Positions 7,826-18,223 of a DNA stretch of 64,000 bases are shown here, piece after piece. A program made the translations under genes and the position numbers. Position 1 is the stretch's first letter. Each line of letters begins with the position of its first letter. The DNA comes from Dyella sp. OK004 (GTDB lineage: Bacteria > Pseudomonadota > Gammaproteobacteria > Xanthomonadales > Rhodanobacteraceae): positions 248,001-312,000 of the forward strand of contig NZ_FOZI01000003.1 in the NCBI RefSeq assembly GCF_900114495.1. Direction: 5' to 3'. Below the pieces are notes generated by a model. It ran no database searches. It had not been told where the DNA came from and saw nothing but the letters and a program-made list of their open reading frames with translations.

Positions 7826-9436
7826 TTATAAGCGAGGTGTGAAGCCGTTGGCATTGCTGCTGCGCAGCAGAATTCGCAGGTGCACGCCCTGGGATTCCGG
7901 GCGCAGGCGAAACAGACCACCTAGCGAGGTCACGCGGTCGCGCATGCCCTGCAAGCCGCGGCCGCCGCGTGGCATGCGTGTGGGCAGGCCTACGCCGTCA
8001 TCGCGGATATCCAACAAGGCCAAGGTGCCGCTCTGGCGCTCGCCGATACGCAGGCGCAGTTGGAAGGTGGACGCTTGTGCATGCTTGACCGCGTTGGTGG
8101 CGCTTTCCTGCACCAGGCGATAGATCGCGGTGCGGGTGTCCTCGTCCAGCAGGCGCGGATCGCCGTGCAATTCGGTTTGATAGATCATGCCGGCGGTGGT
8201 CAACAGGTCGCGGATCGGGCCTTCGTCCAAGGCGCGCAACAGACCGAATTCATCGAGTACGGCGGGACGCAGGTCATCCAATAGACGATGCAGGGCGCGG
8301 CGCATGTGGCCGAGGATGCTGCTGATCGAAGTACCGATATCTTCCATGCCCGCCTGGGCGAGACGCGACTGCGCAAGTTTCAGATGGGTGTGGATGGCGG
8401 TGAGGTTCTGGCCGAGTTCGTCGTGCAGTTCGGCAGCCATGTGGCGGCGTTGGTTTTCCTCGGCTTGCAGATTGCCGCGCGCCGCGTCGCGCAGTTGGCG
8501 TGCGAGTTGATCGAGGCGTCGATTGACGGCTGCCAGATAGACGTTCTGCTCGGCCACGCGCTCGCTACTGCGGCGCAAGGCATCGGTGGCCGCACCTAGC
8601 ATCAGGGCGCCGGTGCCTGCCACGGCGAGAAACAGTTGCGCCGTGGCATCGGAAGCAGGGCGACCGACAAAATGATCGACCAGGGTCATGCCGAGATTGG
8701 AAATCAGCATGGCCAGGCTGGCGCCGCGCCAGCCATGGCGGAACGCGAAAAACAGCACCGGTGCGAGCGAAAGGATGCGCGCGAACTGAGGCTGTGGTGA
8801 TGGGTGCGAAGAGAGCAGCAGCAGAATCGCCAGCGCCGGCAACATCACCAGCAATCCATCCATGGTCAGGTTGGCCAGCGCACGATGGTTGATGTGCGCG
8901 CGGAACAACATGATCAGCAGCGGCACTACCAGCAGCGTGCCGACATAGTTGCCGAGCAGGTCCTGGCCGAGCGCCCGCATCAGCAGATCGGACGAGGGCA
9001 TGACGTGGATCATGCTCAGCAGGGCGGCATCGACCACGGTGGTCGCCGCCACGGTGAAGGCGGCGGAAAGCAGCAGGCGCGAGACGTCTTCCGGGTCGCG
9101 CATGCTCACGTGGAGCTGGGCGCGGCGCATCAATGACAGGCAGATCACCACCACGATCGGCTCGGGCAGCTCGCCGGCCACGAAGCCCACCCAGCCCAGC
9201 GGCAGGCCCTCGGCCACGGTGATCAGGCCGGTGGCGGCAAATTCGGCACCCAGCAGCCACGGCCACATACGCATCGGCGACAGCAGCAGGGCGCCGAAAC
9301 GGAGGCCATAGGGGAGCATCCAGTAGGGCTGCTCGGTGGGCCACAGCAACAGCCACAAAAGGAAGTAGCCGATGCAGATAAAGATGCCGGTCCAGGGCAA
9401 AAACAAGGGTTTCGGTAACATGTTGCGATGGTACAT
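7826..9436 (-). CDS. MASE1-type membrane sensor histidine kinase (NarL class)
   Basis: This is a two-component sensor kinase of 536 residues. Residues 15-285 hold about eight to nine membrane segments of MASE1 type. A short coiled stretch follows (290-325), then a HisKA_3 domain with the phospho-accepting His338 in AAELHDELGQN. The HATPase domain comes last, with N-box ESATNAVKHA and G-boxes DIRDDGVGL and GRGLQGMRDR. HisKA_3 kinases pair with LuxR/NarL regulators, and such a gene starts 90 bp away on the other strand (9527), surely its partner. ATG 9421 is an alternative start. The signal is unknown; MASE1 is a predicted membrane-embedded sensor. Confidence 0.92.
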   Translation of the reverse strand: MYHRNMLPKPLFLPWTGIFICIGYFLLWLLLWPTEQPYWMLPYGLRFGALLLSPMRMWPWLLGAEFAATGLITVAEGLPLGWVGFVAGELPEPIVVVICLSLMRRAQLHVSMRDPEDVSRLLLSAAFTVAATTVVDAALLSMIHVMPSSDLLMRALGQDLLGNYVGTLLVVPLLIMLFRAHINHRALANLTMDGLLVMLPALAILLLLSSHPSPQPQFARILSLAPVLFFAFRHGWRGASLAMLISNLGMTLVDHFVGRPASDATAQLFLAVAGTGALMLGAATDALRRSSERVAEQNVYLAAVNRRLDQLARQLRDAARGNLQAEENQRRHMAAELHDELGQNLTAIHTHLKLAQSRLAQAGMEDIGTSISSILGHMRRALHRLLDDLRPAVLDEFGLLRALDEGPIRDLLTTAGMIYQTELHGDPRLLDEDTRTAIYRLVQESATNAVKHAQASTFQLRLRIGERQSGTLALLDIRDDGVGLPTRMPRGGRGLQGMRDRVTSLGGLFRLRPESQGVHLRILLRSSNANGFTPRL

Positions 9437-9526
9437 GTGCGGCCCCGGGAATCTCTAAGGGCGCGCCGGCCGGAAAGGGCGTGGCAGCCCGTGTGCAACG
9501 GCGCAGCCCTGCTATACAGTGAAGGC

Positions 9527-10171
9527 ATGTACAGCATTGTCCTGGTCGACGACCACGCCATAGTCCGCGAGGGGTTCAAGCGGCTGATCGAAATGGAGCC
9601 TGACCTCGAGGTGGTGGCGGAGTGCCGTAGCGCCGACGATGCCGTGGAGGCGGTAAGCCAGCGTCGCCCGGATCTGGTGGCACTGGATCTGTCCCTACCT
9701 GACGGCAGCGGCCTGCCGTTGATCGAGCATCTGCGCAGCGTCGCCGACGAAACACGCATCGTGGTGCTGAGCATGCACGACGGCGAACCCTATGTTTCCG
9801 AAGCCCTGCGTCGTGGGGCCAGCGGTTATGTCACCAAGGGCGTGGCGCCGGAGGAACTGGTTGCCGGCCTGCGTGCGGTGATGCAGGGCGAGTGCTTCCT
9901 CAGCTCCGACCTGCGCCAGCGCCGCGCGGAACGTCCCAGCGAAGTGCTGGATCCGATCCATCGCCTCACTACGCGCGAGCGCGAAGTGTTCCTGCTGCTG
10001 GCAGTTGGGCGTGCGCCTAAGCAAGTGGCCGCGGAGCTGGGGATTGGGCAGAAGACCGTCTACATCCACCGCGCCAGCCTGATGGGCAAGCTGGGTGCCG
10101 GTTCGGAACTGGACCTTTACCGCATGGCCAGCGAACGCGGCCTGCTGCCGTCCCGCGACAGCAAGGTCTGA
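9527..10171 (+). CDS. LuxR/NarL-family response regulator
   Basis: This 214-residue DNA-binding response regulator has a receiver domain (residues 1-120) with acidic VDDH at 7-10, phospho-acceptor Asp54 in VALDLSLPDG, and Lys in GYVTKG. The C-terminal LuxR helix-turn-helix reads LTTREREVFLLLAVG then QVAAELGIGQKTVYIH. I chose ATG 9527 because it gives the normal receiver start MYSIVLVDDHA; the upstream extension to 9428 is not protein-like. It is divergent from its presumed kinase (7826-9436) and convergent with recN, the two stop codons being back to back. Confidence 0.92.
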   Translation: MYSIVLVDDHAIVREGFKRLIEMEPDLEVVAECRSADDAVEAVSQRRPDLVALDLSLPDGSGLPLIEHLRSVADETRIVVLSMHDGEPYVSEALRRGASGYVTKGVAPEELVAGLRAVMQGECFLSSDLRQRRAERPSEVLDPIHRLTTREREVFLLLAVGRAPKQVAAELGIGQKTVYIHRASLMGKLGAGSELDLYRMASERGLLPSRDSKV

Positions 10172-11848
10172 TCAGGCCGTCTGCGCGCGGTCCAGCATCT
10201 GCTTGGCGTGGGCGCGGGTCTCGCGAGTGATTTCGACGCCGCCCAGCATGCGTGCCAGCTCGTCGCGGCGACCGCCAGCGTCGAGCTTCTCGATCCGCGT
10301 ATGCGTGGAAGCGCCGTCGCTGTGCTTGCTGACGCACAGGTGGGCATGTCCCTGAGCCGCCACCTGGGGCAGGTGGGTCACGCACAGCACCTGACGTTGG
10401 CCGCCCAGCGCGCGCAGCTTCTGGCCCACCACTTCGGCCACCGCACCGCCGATGCCGGTGTCGACTTCGTCGAAGATCATGCTGCCGACGGTGTCCTTGC
10501 CCAGCGTGGCCACTTCGATGGCCAGACTGATGCGGGCCAGTTCGCCGCCCGAAGCGACCTTGCGCAGCGCGCGCGGCGGTTGGCCGGGATTGGCGCTGAC
10601 CAGCAGTTCGCATCGTTCGCGGCCTTGCGGGTCGGGTTCGTCGCCTGCGGTGGCTTCCAGTTCGATCTTCAACAGGCCGCCAGCCATGCCGAGCTCGGCC
10701 ATCAGGCTGCTGACTTCTTTGCCGAGCTTGGTAGCAGCGGTTGTACGAGCCTTGCTCAGCTTGCCGGCGGCGGTGTCGTAGTCGCGCTGCAGTTGATCGC
10801 GTTGTGCCGCGAGGCGTTCCAGCGCATCGCCGGCACCTTCCAGTTCGGTCAGCTCGGCGCGCACGGCGACGGCTTTTTCGTGTAGCTCGGCGACCGGCGT
10901 GCGGTGCTTGCGCGAGAGTTCGTGCAGTCGGGTGAGGTGGGTGTCCACCTCGGTGTAGCGCTCGGGATCGAGATCGACATCCTGCGCGTAGCGGCCAAGA
11001 CCGTCGGCAGCTTCGCCCAATTGAATGGTGGCGTTGTCGAGCAGCTCCCGCAGCGGTGCAAGCCTGTCGTCCAGTGTGGCGAGCTTGTCGAGCTCGGCAT
11101 GCGCGCGGGCGAGCGAGCGGCGCAGGGCCAGTTCGCTGTCACCATCGATCAGTTCGGCGACGCCGGCAGCGCCCTCGGCAAGGCGCCCGGCATTGGCAAG
11201 CCGCTTGTGGCTGGCTTCGAGTTCGGTCAGCTCGCTCGGCGGCAGCGCCCATTGCTCTAGTTCGCCAGCCTCGTGGCGCAGTAGTTCAAGGCGTTCCTCG
11301 CGGTCTTCGCCGCCGCTCAACTTGCGGATGCGTGCGCCGACATCGCGCCATTGCAAGGCGTGGCTCTGCACCTGGGCAAGCAAGGTCTCATGGCCGGCAT
11401 ACGCGTCGAGCAAGGCGAGCTGGTGAGCCCGCGAGAGCAGGGCCTGATGCTCGTGTTGACCGTGGATTTCCACCAGCAACGTGGTCAGCTCGCCGAGCTG
11501 GCTGGCGCTGGCCGGGCGTCCGTTGATCCAGGCGCGCGAGCTGCCTTCGGCGCGGAGCACGCGGCGCAGGCGGCAGCTGCCATCTTCCTCGTCCAGCTCT
11601 TCGCGGCGCAGCCAGTCGCGGGCTTCGGGCAGGTTGGCCAGATCGAATTCGGCGGCCAGTTCGGCGCGATCGCTGCCGGCACGCACCATGCCGCTGTCCG
11701 CGCGCCCGCCGGCCAGCAGCATCAAGGCATCGACCAGCAGCGATTTGCCAGCACCAGTCTCGCCGCTGACCACGGTAAGGCCAGGGCCGAAGGCGATCTC
11801 GGCTTCTTCAACGACGGCGAAATGGCGGACGTAGAGCGAGGTGAGCAT
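10172..11848 (-). CDS. recN: DNA repair protein RecN
   Basis: RecN is an SMC-like ATPase that holds broken DNA ends together during double-strand break repair. The 558-residue protein has Walker A GETGAGKS at 29-36, a long coiled coil over about 150-360 with a hinge-like centre, the ABC signature region VASGGELARISLA, and Walker B MIFDEVDTGIGG. Length matches the family (E. coli 553). It is divergent from hrcA. I saw no clear LexA box between the two genes. Confidence 0.97.
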   Translation of the reverse strand: MLTSLYVRHFAVVEEAEIAFGPGLTVVSGETGAGKSLLVDALMLLAGGRADSGMVRAGSDRAELAAEFDLANLPEARDWLRREELDEEDGSCRLRRVLRAEGSSRAWINGRPASASQLGELTTLLVEIHGQHEHQALLSRAHQLALLDAYAGHETLLAQVQSHALQWRDVGARIRKLSGGEDREERLELLRHEAGELEQWALPPSELTELEASHKRLANAGRLAEGAAGVAELIDGDSELALRRSLARAHAELDKLATLDDRLAPLRELLDNATIQLGEAADGLGRYAQDVDLDPERYTEVDTHLTRLHELSRKHRTPVAELHEKAVAVRAELTELEGAGDALERLAAQRDQLQRDYDTAAGKLSKARTTAATKLGKEVSSLMAELGMAGGLLKIELEATAGDEPDPQGRERCELLVSANPGQPPRALRKVASGGELARISLAIEVATLGKDTVGSMIFDEVDTGIGGAVAEVVGQKLRALGGQRQVLCVTHLPQVAAQGHAHLCVSKHSDGASTHTRIEKLDAGGRRDELARMLGGVEITRETRAHAKQMLDRAQTA

Positions 11849-11976
11849 GGGTGGCAGCGTTGGAAAGTCGGAGGATTGTAAGGGCAGAAACGGACAGGTA
11901 GCAGCCGGTCCGCACGAACCTGCCCGCGAGCCGGGTATTCCTCATGGCCGCGCCGCTCCCCTTTGGTTTCCGGATT

Positions 11977-12006
11977 CTTGCAAACTAGGCGGGTAGACCT
12001 TATTTC
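11977..12006 (+). promoter_or_regulatory. possible hrcA promoter
   Basis: CTTGCA, 15 nt, then CCTTATTT resembles a weak sigma-32 site. The same bases read as TTGCAA-16 nt-TTATTT resemble a sigma-70 site. No CIRCE inverted repeat is present here. Confidence 0.35.
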
Positions 12007-12034
12007 TCTCCTGTCTCACGGATTGCCACAGCGC

Positions 12035-13096
12035 ATGCCCAACCCACTTGGCCACGACATCGATGCTCGCGCACGACGCCTGCTGCGCACGCTGATTGCG
12101 CAGTATCTGGTCGACGGCGAGCCGGTGGGATCGCGCACGCTATCCCGCTCGTCGGGTCTGGATGTGAGCCCGGCCACCATCCGCAACATTATGGCTGACC
12201 TGGAAGAGGCCGGCCTGGTTGCCTCGCCGCATACGTCGGCGGGCCGTGTGCCCACGCCGCGCGGGCTGCGCCTGTTCGTGGACAGCCTGATTGAACTGCA
12301 GCCGCTGCCCGTCGAGGAAATGGCGCGCCTGCAGCGCGAACTGCCGCCGGGGCCGACCACTACCCGGGACCTGCTGGGGAACGTGTCGACCCTGTTGTCG
12401 GCGATGACCCATTTCGCCGGGGTGGTCACCGTGCCGCGCCAGGTGGACTTTCCCCTGCGCCATATCGATTTCGTGCCGCTGCCCGATGCGCGAGTGCTGG
12501 TGATCCTGGTGTTCTCCGACAATCAGGTGCAGAACCGCGTAGTACAGCTGAGCAAGCCGCTGGATGGCCGCGAGCTGGAGCAGGCCGCCAACTATCTCAA
12601 TACCCATTTCGCCGGTCTGCGCCTGGACGATATCCGCGAGCACCTGCTGCGCGAATTGCGCGAAGCCAGTAGCCAGCTCAACCAGCTGCTGTCTAGCGCG
12701 GTCGAGCTGGCCGCGGCCTCGTTCGCGCCACAGAGCGAGGCCGACGACGTGCTGGTCAGCGGCCAGACCAACCTGATGGGTTACTCGGAATTGGCCAACC
12801 TGGACCGCTTGCGCGAGCTGTTCGAGGCCTTCCAGAAGAAAAACGAACTGGTTCAGTTGATGGAAGTCTGTGCCCGGGCCCCCGGCGTGCGGCTGTTCAT
12901 TGGCGAGGAATCGGGCTTTGCTGCGCTGGATGGATGCAGCGTGGTCACGGCCAGTTATGGCGCGCAGGGGCGCGTGTTGGGGGCGGTTGGGGTGATCGGC
13001 CCCACCCGCATGGCCTATGAACGTGTGATCCCAGTGGTGCAGGCCACGGCCGGATTGCTTAGCGACGCCTTGAATCGCGCCGCCACGGCCTTATAA
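12035..13096 (+). CDS. hrcA: heat-inducible transcription repressor HrcA
   Basis: HrcA represses heat-shock genes by binding CIRCE operators and depends on GroE for folding. The 353-residue protein has the N-terminal winged helix (GEPVGSRTLSR, SPATIRNIMADLEEAGLVASPHTSAGR), a GAF-like middle domain, and the C-terminal IGEESGFAALDGCSVVTASY stretch. I chose ATG 12035 (MPNPLGHDIDARARRLLRTLI); the open frame up to 11963 is longer than the family. It leads the hrcA-grpE-dnaK-dnaJ group. No CIRCE was seen near any gene of the group, so its operator is probably elsewhere (groES). Confidence 0.95.
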   Translation: MPNPLGHDIDARARRLLRTLIAQYLVDGEPVGSRTLSRSSGLDVSPATIRNIMADLEEAGLVASPHTSAGRVPTPRGLRLFVDSLIELQPLPVEEMARLQRELPPGPTTTRDLLGNVSTLLSAMTHFAGVVTVPRQVDFPLRHIDFVPLPDARVLVILVFSDNQVQNRVVQLSKPLDGRELEQAANYLNTHFAGLRLDDIREHLLRELREASSQLNQLLSSAVELAAASFAPQSEADDVLVSGQTNLMGYSELANLDRLRELFEAFQKKNELVQLMEVCARAPGVRLFIGEESGFAALDGCSVVTASYGAQGRVLGAVGVIGPTRMAYERVIPVVQATAGLLSDALNRAATAL

Positions 13097-13182
13097 ACGC
13101 CCACGGGAGGCGGGGTCTGCCCGCAGATTTTGTTGACGGTCGGCACGCTGGTGCCGGCCACGGATGAGATTTGGAGTTATTC

Positions 13183-13704
13183 ATGCAGAACAACGATCCG
13201 CAGGCGCCTGAAGCTCAGGCACCGGACGCACAGGCTAGTGCCGAACTCGAGGCATTGAAGGCCCGGGTGGCCGAGCTGGAGGCAGGCAACACGGAGTTGC
13301 GCGAAACCGTGCTGCGCGAGAAGGCCGAAATCGAGAACCAGCGTCGCCGTCTGCATCGCGATGTGGAGCAGGCACGCCGCTTCGCCAATGAAAAGCTGCT
13401 GAGCGAGCTGCTGCCGGTCTATGACGGACTGGAAAGCGGCCTGTCGGTGGAGGGCGGCGACGTGGCTAGCGTGCGCGAAGGCATCGCGCTGACCCTCAAG
13501 TCCCTGCTGAAGATCGCCGAGAACAACGGCCTGGTGCAGATCGACCCGGTAGGCCAGCCGCTGGACCCTGAGCGCCACCATGCCGTGAGCATGGTCGAGG
13601 CGCCGGGCCATGCACCCCATACGATCGTCAGCGTGCTGCAGAAGGGCTACGTGCTGAATGATCGTTTGCTGCGTCCTGCACTGGTGGCCGTCGCCAAGGA
13701 TTGA
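13183..13704 (+). CDS. grpE: nucleotide exchange factor GrpE
   Basis: GrpE releases ADP from DnaK. The 173-residue protein has an acidic Ala/Gln-rich N-terminus, a long coiled-coil helix (ELEALKARVAELEAG through NQRRRLHRDVEQARRFANEKLL), and the C-terminal beta domain with GLVQIDPVGQPLDPERHHAV and the family end VLQKGYVLNDRLLRPALVAV. ATG 13183 is chosen over TTG 13171 because GGAG at 13173-13176 is its ribosome binding site. It sits between hrcA and dnaK. Confidence 0.96.
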   Translation: MQNNDPQAPEAQAPDAQASAELEALKARVAELEAGNTELRETVLREKAEIENQRRRLHRDVEQARRFANEKLLSELLPVYDGLESGLSVEGGDVASVREGIALTLKSLLKIAENNGLVQIDPVGQPLDPERHHAVSMVEAPGHAPHTIVSVLQKGYVLNDRLLRPALVAVAKD

Positions 13705-13717
13705 GATCGCTTTGCGC

Positions 13718-13748
13718 TGTAGCGCCGGCCTGAACAGCAGGCGCTACA
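13718..13748 (+). terminator. hairpin between grpE and dnaK
   Basis: TGTAGCGCC and GGCGCTACA form a 9-bp stem with a 13-nt loop just after grpE. There is no T-tract, so it may be a REP-like repeat, an RNA-stability element or a weak terminator that separates grpE from the independently started dnaK. Confidence 0.45.
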
Positions 13749-13783
13749 ACGGCTTCACCCCTACCACTGAGGTCCGCCGGCAC

Positions 13784-13811
13784 GTTGAATCGCCAAGGCC
13801 GGGCCCCATCT
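13784..13811 (+). promoter_or_regulatory. sigma-32 heat-shock promoter of dnaK
   Basis: GTTGAA (13784-13789), 14 nt, then CCCCATCT (13804-13811) fits the RpoH consensus CTTGAA-N13-15-CCCCATNT very well. It lies about 50 nt upstream of the dnaK start. Confidence 0.75.
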
Positions 13812-13859
13812 GACAAAACAGCGCGGCCGCGGGGCTGCATAGAAATTCGGAGCATAGAC

Positions 13860-15779
<1,920 letters not shown>

Positions 15780-15905
15780 TATGAGCCGGTCGGCGCTGCC
15801 GATCTGACGCAGCCCGTGCCGGGGGTCTTTCCTTGGCGCGGGCTGTTTGTTGAATGGGCATGGATCGCGTGATTCATGTGGACGCGATTCGAGTCGGATG
15901 CACGA

Positions 15906-17033
15906 ATGAGCAAGCGTGATTACTACGAAGTCCTCAGTGTCGAGCGCACTGTCACTGAGGTCGAACTGAAGAAATCCTTCCGCCGTCTGGCGATGAAGTA
16001 CCACCCGGACCGTTGCCCGGACGATCCGCATGCGCAGGAGAAGTTCAAGGAGGCCAAGGAGGCCTACGAAGTACTCTCCGACGCACAGAAGCGCGCGCTG
16101 TACGACCAGCACGGCCACTCTGCTTTCGAGCACGGCATGGGCGGTGGTCGCGGTGGCGCCGGCTTTGGCGACATGGGCGATATTTTCGGGGACATTTTTG
16201 GCGACATCTTCGGCATGGGCGGTGGTCGCGGCCGCGTGCGCCGTGGTGCGGATCTACGCTATCTGATGGATCTTGACCTCGAAGAAGCCGTGTTCGGCGT
16301 CGAGAGGAAGATCGAGGTACCGACCCAGGTCAATTGCCATCATTGCAATGGCAGCGGTTCGGAAGACGGCAAGGTCGTGCAATGCAGGACTTGCCAGGGC
16401 CATGGCCGTGTGCGCATGCAGAACGGTATTTTCTCGATTCAGCAGGCGTGCCCGCATTGCGGCGGCAGCGGCCAGGCGATAGAGAAGCCCTGCAGGCAGT
16501 GTCGCGGTGAGGGGCGTCTCGAAGAGACCCGCACGCTGTCGGTGAGCATTCCTGCCGGTGTGGATAATGGTGACCGCATTCGTCTGACCGGGCAGGGTGA
16601 AGCGGGCCCGGCCGGCGCCGAGTCCGGCGACTTATATGTGGAAGTGCAGGTGCGCGAGCACGCCATCTTCCAGCGCCAGGGCAATGATCTTTATTGCGAA
16701 TTGCCGATTCGTTTCGCACAGGCGGCGTTGGGCGCCGAGCTCGCTGTGCCGACGCTGGAAGGCGAAGTGCCGATCCAGATTCCTGCCGAAACGCAGACCG
16801 GGCAACAATTCCGTTTGCGCGGGCGTGGCGTGAAATCGGTGCGCAATGGTCGTGCCGGCGACTTGATCTGCCATGTGGTGGTCGAAACGCCGGTGCGCCT
16901 GACCAAGCAGCAGCGCGATTTGCTCGAACAGCTCGAGGCCACTTTCAGCGAAGGCGATGCTGACAGGCATATGCCGCGTGCGAAGACCTGGGTGGATGGC
17001 GTCAAGCAGTTCTGGTCACGCGTGACCTTCTGA
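15906..17033 (+). CDS. dnaJ: chaperone DnaJ (Hsp40)
   Basis: DnaJ delivers substrates to DnaK and stimulates its ATPase. The 375-residue class A protein has a J domain (1-70) with the HPD motif in [10 protein letters not shown] Gly/Phe-rich linker follows ([16 protein letters not shown], then an FGDIFGD repeat). The zinc domain has four CXXCXGXG repeats ([32 protein letters not shown]), and the C-terminal substrate domains come last. I chose ATG 15906 ([10 protein letters not shown]); the 10 codons upstream are not family-like. It follows dnaK by 126 nt. Confidence 0.98.
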   Translation: MSKRDYYEVLSVERTVTEVELKKSFRRLAMKYHPDRCPDDPHAQEKFKEAKEAYEVLSDAQKRALYDQHGHSAFEHGMGGGRGGAGFGDMGDIFGDIFGDIFGMGGGRGRVRRGADLRYLMDLDLEEAVFGVERKIEVPTQVNCHHCNGSGSEDGKVVQCRTCQGHGRVRMQNGIFSIQQACPHCGGSGQAIEKPCRQCRGEGRLEETRTLSVSIPAGVDNGDRIRLTGQGEAGPAGAESGDLYVEVQVREHAIFQRQGNDLYCELPIRFAQAALGAELAVPTLEGEVPIQIPAETQTGQQFRLRGRGVKSVRNGRAGDLICHVVVETPVRLTKQQRDLLEQLEATFSEGDADRHMPRAKTWVDGVKQFWSRVTF

Positions 17034-17126
17034 TCGCCACCGGTCTGATCGCCATTGGCATGTACGCCAGCCCATGCTGGCGCTAGCATCGCCCATCCCT
17101 CGCTGCCGCTGTAACTGGAGTTCTGC

Positions 17127-17930
17127 ATGAGCCGCCCCGTTCGTCTTGCCGTCAATGGCGCCACTGGCCGCATGGGGCAGGCTCTGCTTGGATTGCTGCG
17201 CGACGATGCGCGCTTCGAACTGGTTGCGGGCATTACTGCCGCCGATGCGCCGCAACTGGGCACCCCGATCTATCCCGGTACGGATGGTTTGCTCTTTACC
17301 CATGACTGGCCGGCGGCGGGTTCGCTTGACGTCGTGATTGATTTCAGCGGTCCGGCCGGGCTCGGTGAAGCGCTTGATCATTGCGAGTCGCAGGGCATTG
17401 CTCTGGTCACCGGCACCACGGGGCTCGATAAGGTCATGCAGGATCGCCTTGCCGCAGTGTCGCAGCGTATCGCTTTGCTGCGTGCCGCCAATTTCAGCCT
17501 TGGCGTAGCAGTACTCAAGCGGTTGTTGCGCGAGGCCGCGGCGGCCTTGCCTGACTGGGATCTGGATATCGTCGAGGCGCATCACAGCCGTAAGGTAGAT
17601 GCGCCTTCAGGTACCGCCCTGGCTCTGGGCGAGGCAGCTGCTGCCGCGCGTGGTACCACGCTGGCCGAAGCCGCGGTGTATGCCCGCGAAGGTCTGACGG
17701 GGCCGCGTGCGTTCGGCACGATCGGTTTTGCTACGGTGCGTGGCGGCGATATCGTTGGCGAGCACGAGGCGCTCTTGATGGGACAGGGCGAGCGCATTGA
17801 GCTCAATCATCGCGCCACCGATCGTTCGATCTTTGCGCGTGGCGCCATCGAGGCGGCGCACTGGCTGGCCGGCCGCACGGCCGGCGCGTACGACCTGGAC
17901 GCCATGCTGACGGAGCGCATCGCGCGCTGA
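17127..17930 (+). CDS. dapB: 4-hydroxy-tetrahydrodipicolinate reductase
   Basis: DapB reduces the dihydrodipicolinate-pathway intermediate with NAD(P)H on the way to diaminopimelate and lysine. The 267-residue enzyme has the N-terminal nucleotide fold VNGATGRMGQALL, DVVIDFSGPAG, GTTGLD, and the catalytic EAHHSRKVDAPSGTAL. Near the C-terminus is a family-typical RGGDIVGEHEALLMG. Length matches E. coli DapB (273). It follows dnaJ by about 90 bp, as in other Lysobacterales, and precedes the riboswitch-controlled exchanger. Confidence 0.97.
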   Translation: MSRPVRLAVNGATGRMGQALLGLLRDDARFELVAGITAADAPQLGTPIYPGTDGLLFTHDWPAAGSLDVVIDFSGPAGLGEALDHCESQGIALVTGTTGLDKVMQDRLAAVSQRIALLRAANFSLGVAVLKRLLREAAAALPDWDLDIVEAHHSRKVDAPSGTALALGEAAAAARGTTLAEAAVYAREGLTGPRAFGTIGFATVRGGDIVGEHEALLMGQGERIELNHRATDRSIFARGAIEAAHWLAGRTAGAYDLDAMLTERIAR

Positions 17931-17989
17931 CGTCACAATCGCAGGGGCGACTTGCCCGGGTCGATCCGGGCCTATACCATTCCGCCCGT

Positions 17990-18195
17990 TGTCATTGGGG
18001 AGTAGCCATCCTCACCCCTGAGGGCCTTCACGGCCTTCGTACCCAGAGGAATCCGCGTCAACAGACTTGAAGCTTCGGCTTCATGGCGCGGATGGCGCCG
18101 CGAACCGATATCGTCGGCTTCGCGCCCGCCCGGCGAGACCTTTGGCCACGACGTGCTCACCCGGCCGGGCGAGGTGCGTCGTTGCGCCAATGGTT
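17990..18195 (+). promoter_or_regulatory. yybP-ykoY family (manganese) riboswitch
   Basis: The leader of the exchanger gene shows the conserved yybP-ykoY blocks in order. These are GGGGAGTAGCC at 17997-18007, CGTCAACA ending at 18063, and GAGACCTTTGGCCACGAC at 18135-18152. A CATTGG (17993-17998) / CCAATG (18187-18192) pair can close the base. This family senses Mn2+ and usually turns on Mn2+ export or homeostasis genes. A GGGA ribosome binding site lies about 25 nt further on, so control could be at translation; I saw no clear T-rich terminator. Confidence 0.88.
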
Positions 18196-18223
18196 TTCCG
18201 CTCGCTCGGCCGTGGGATCTCAC

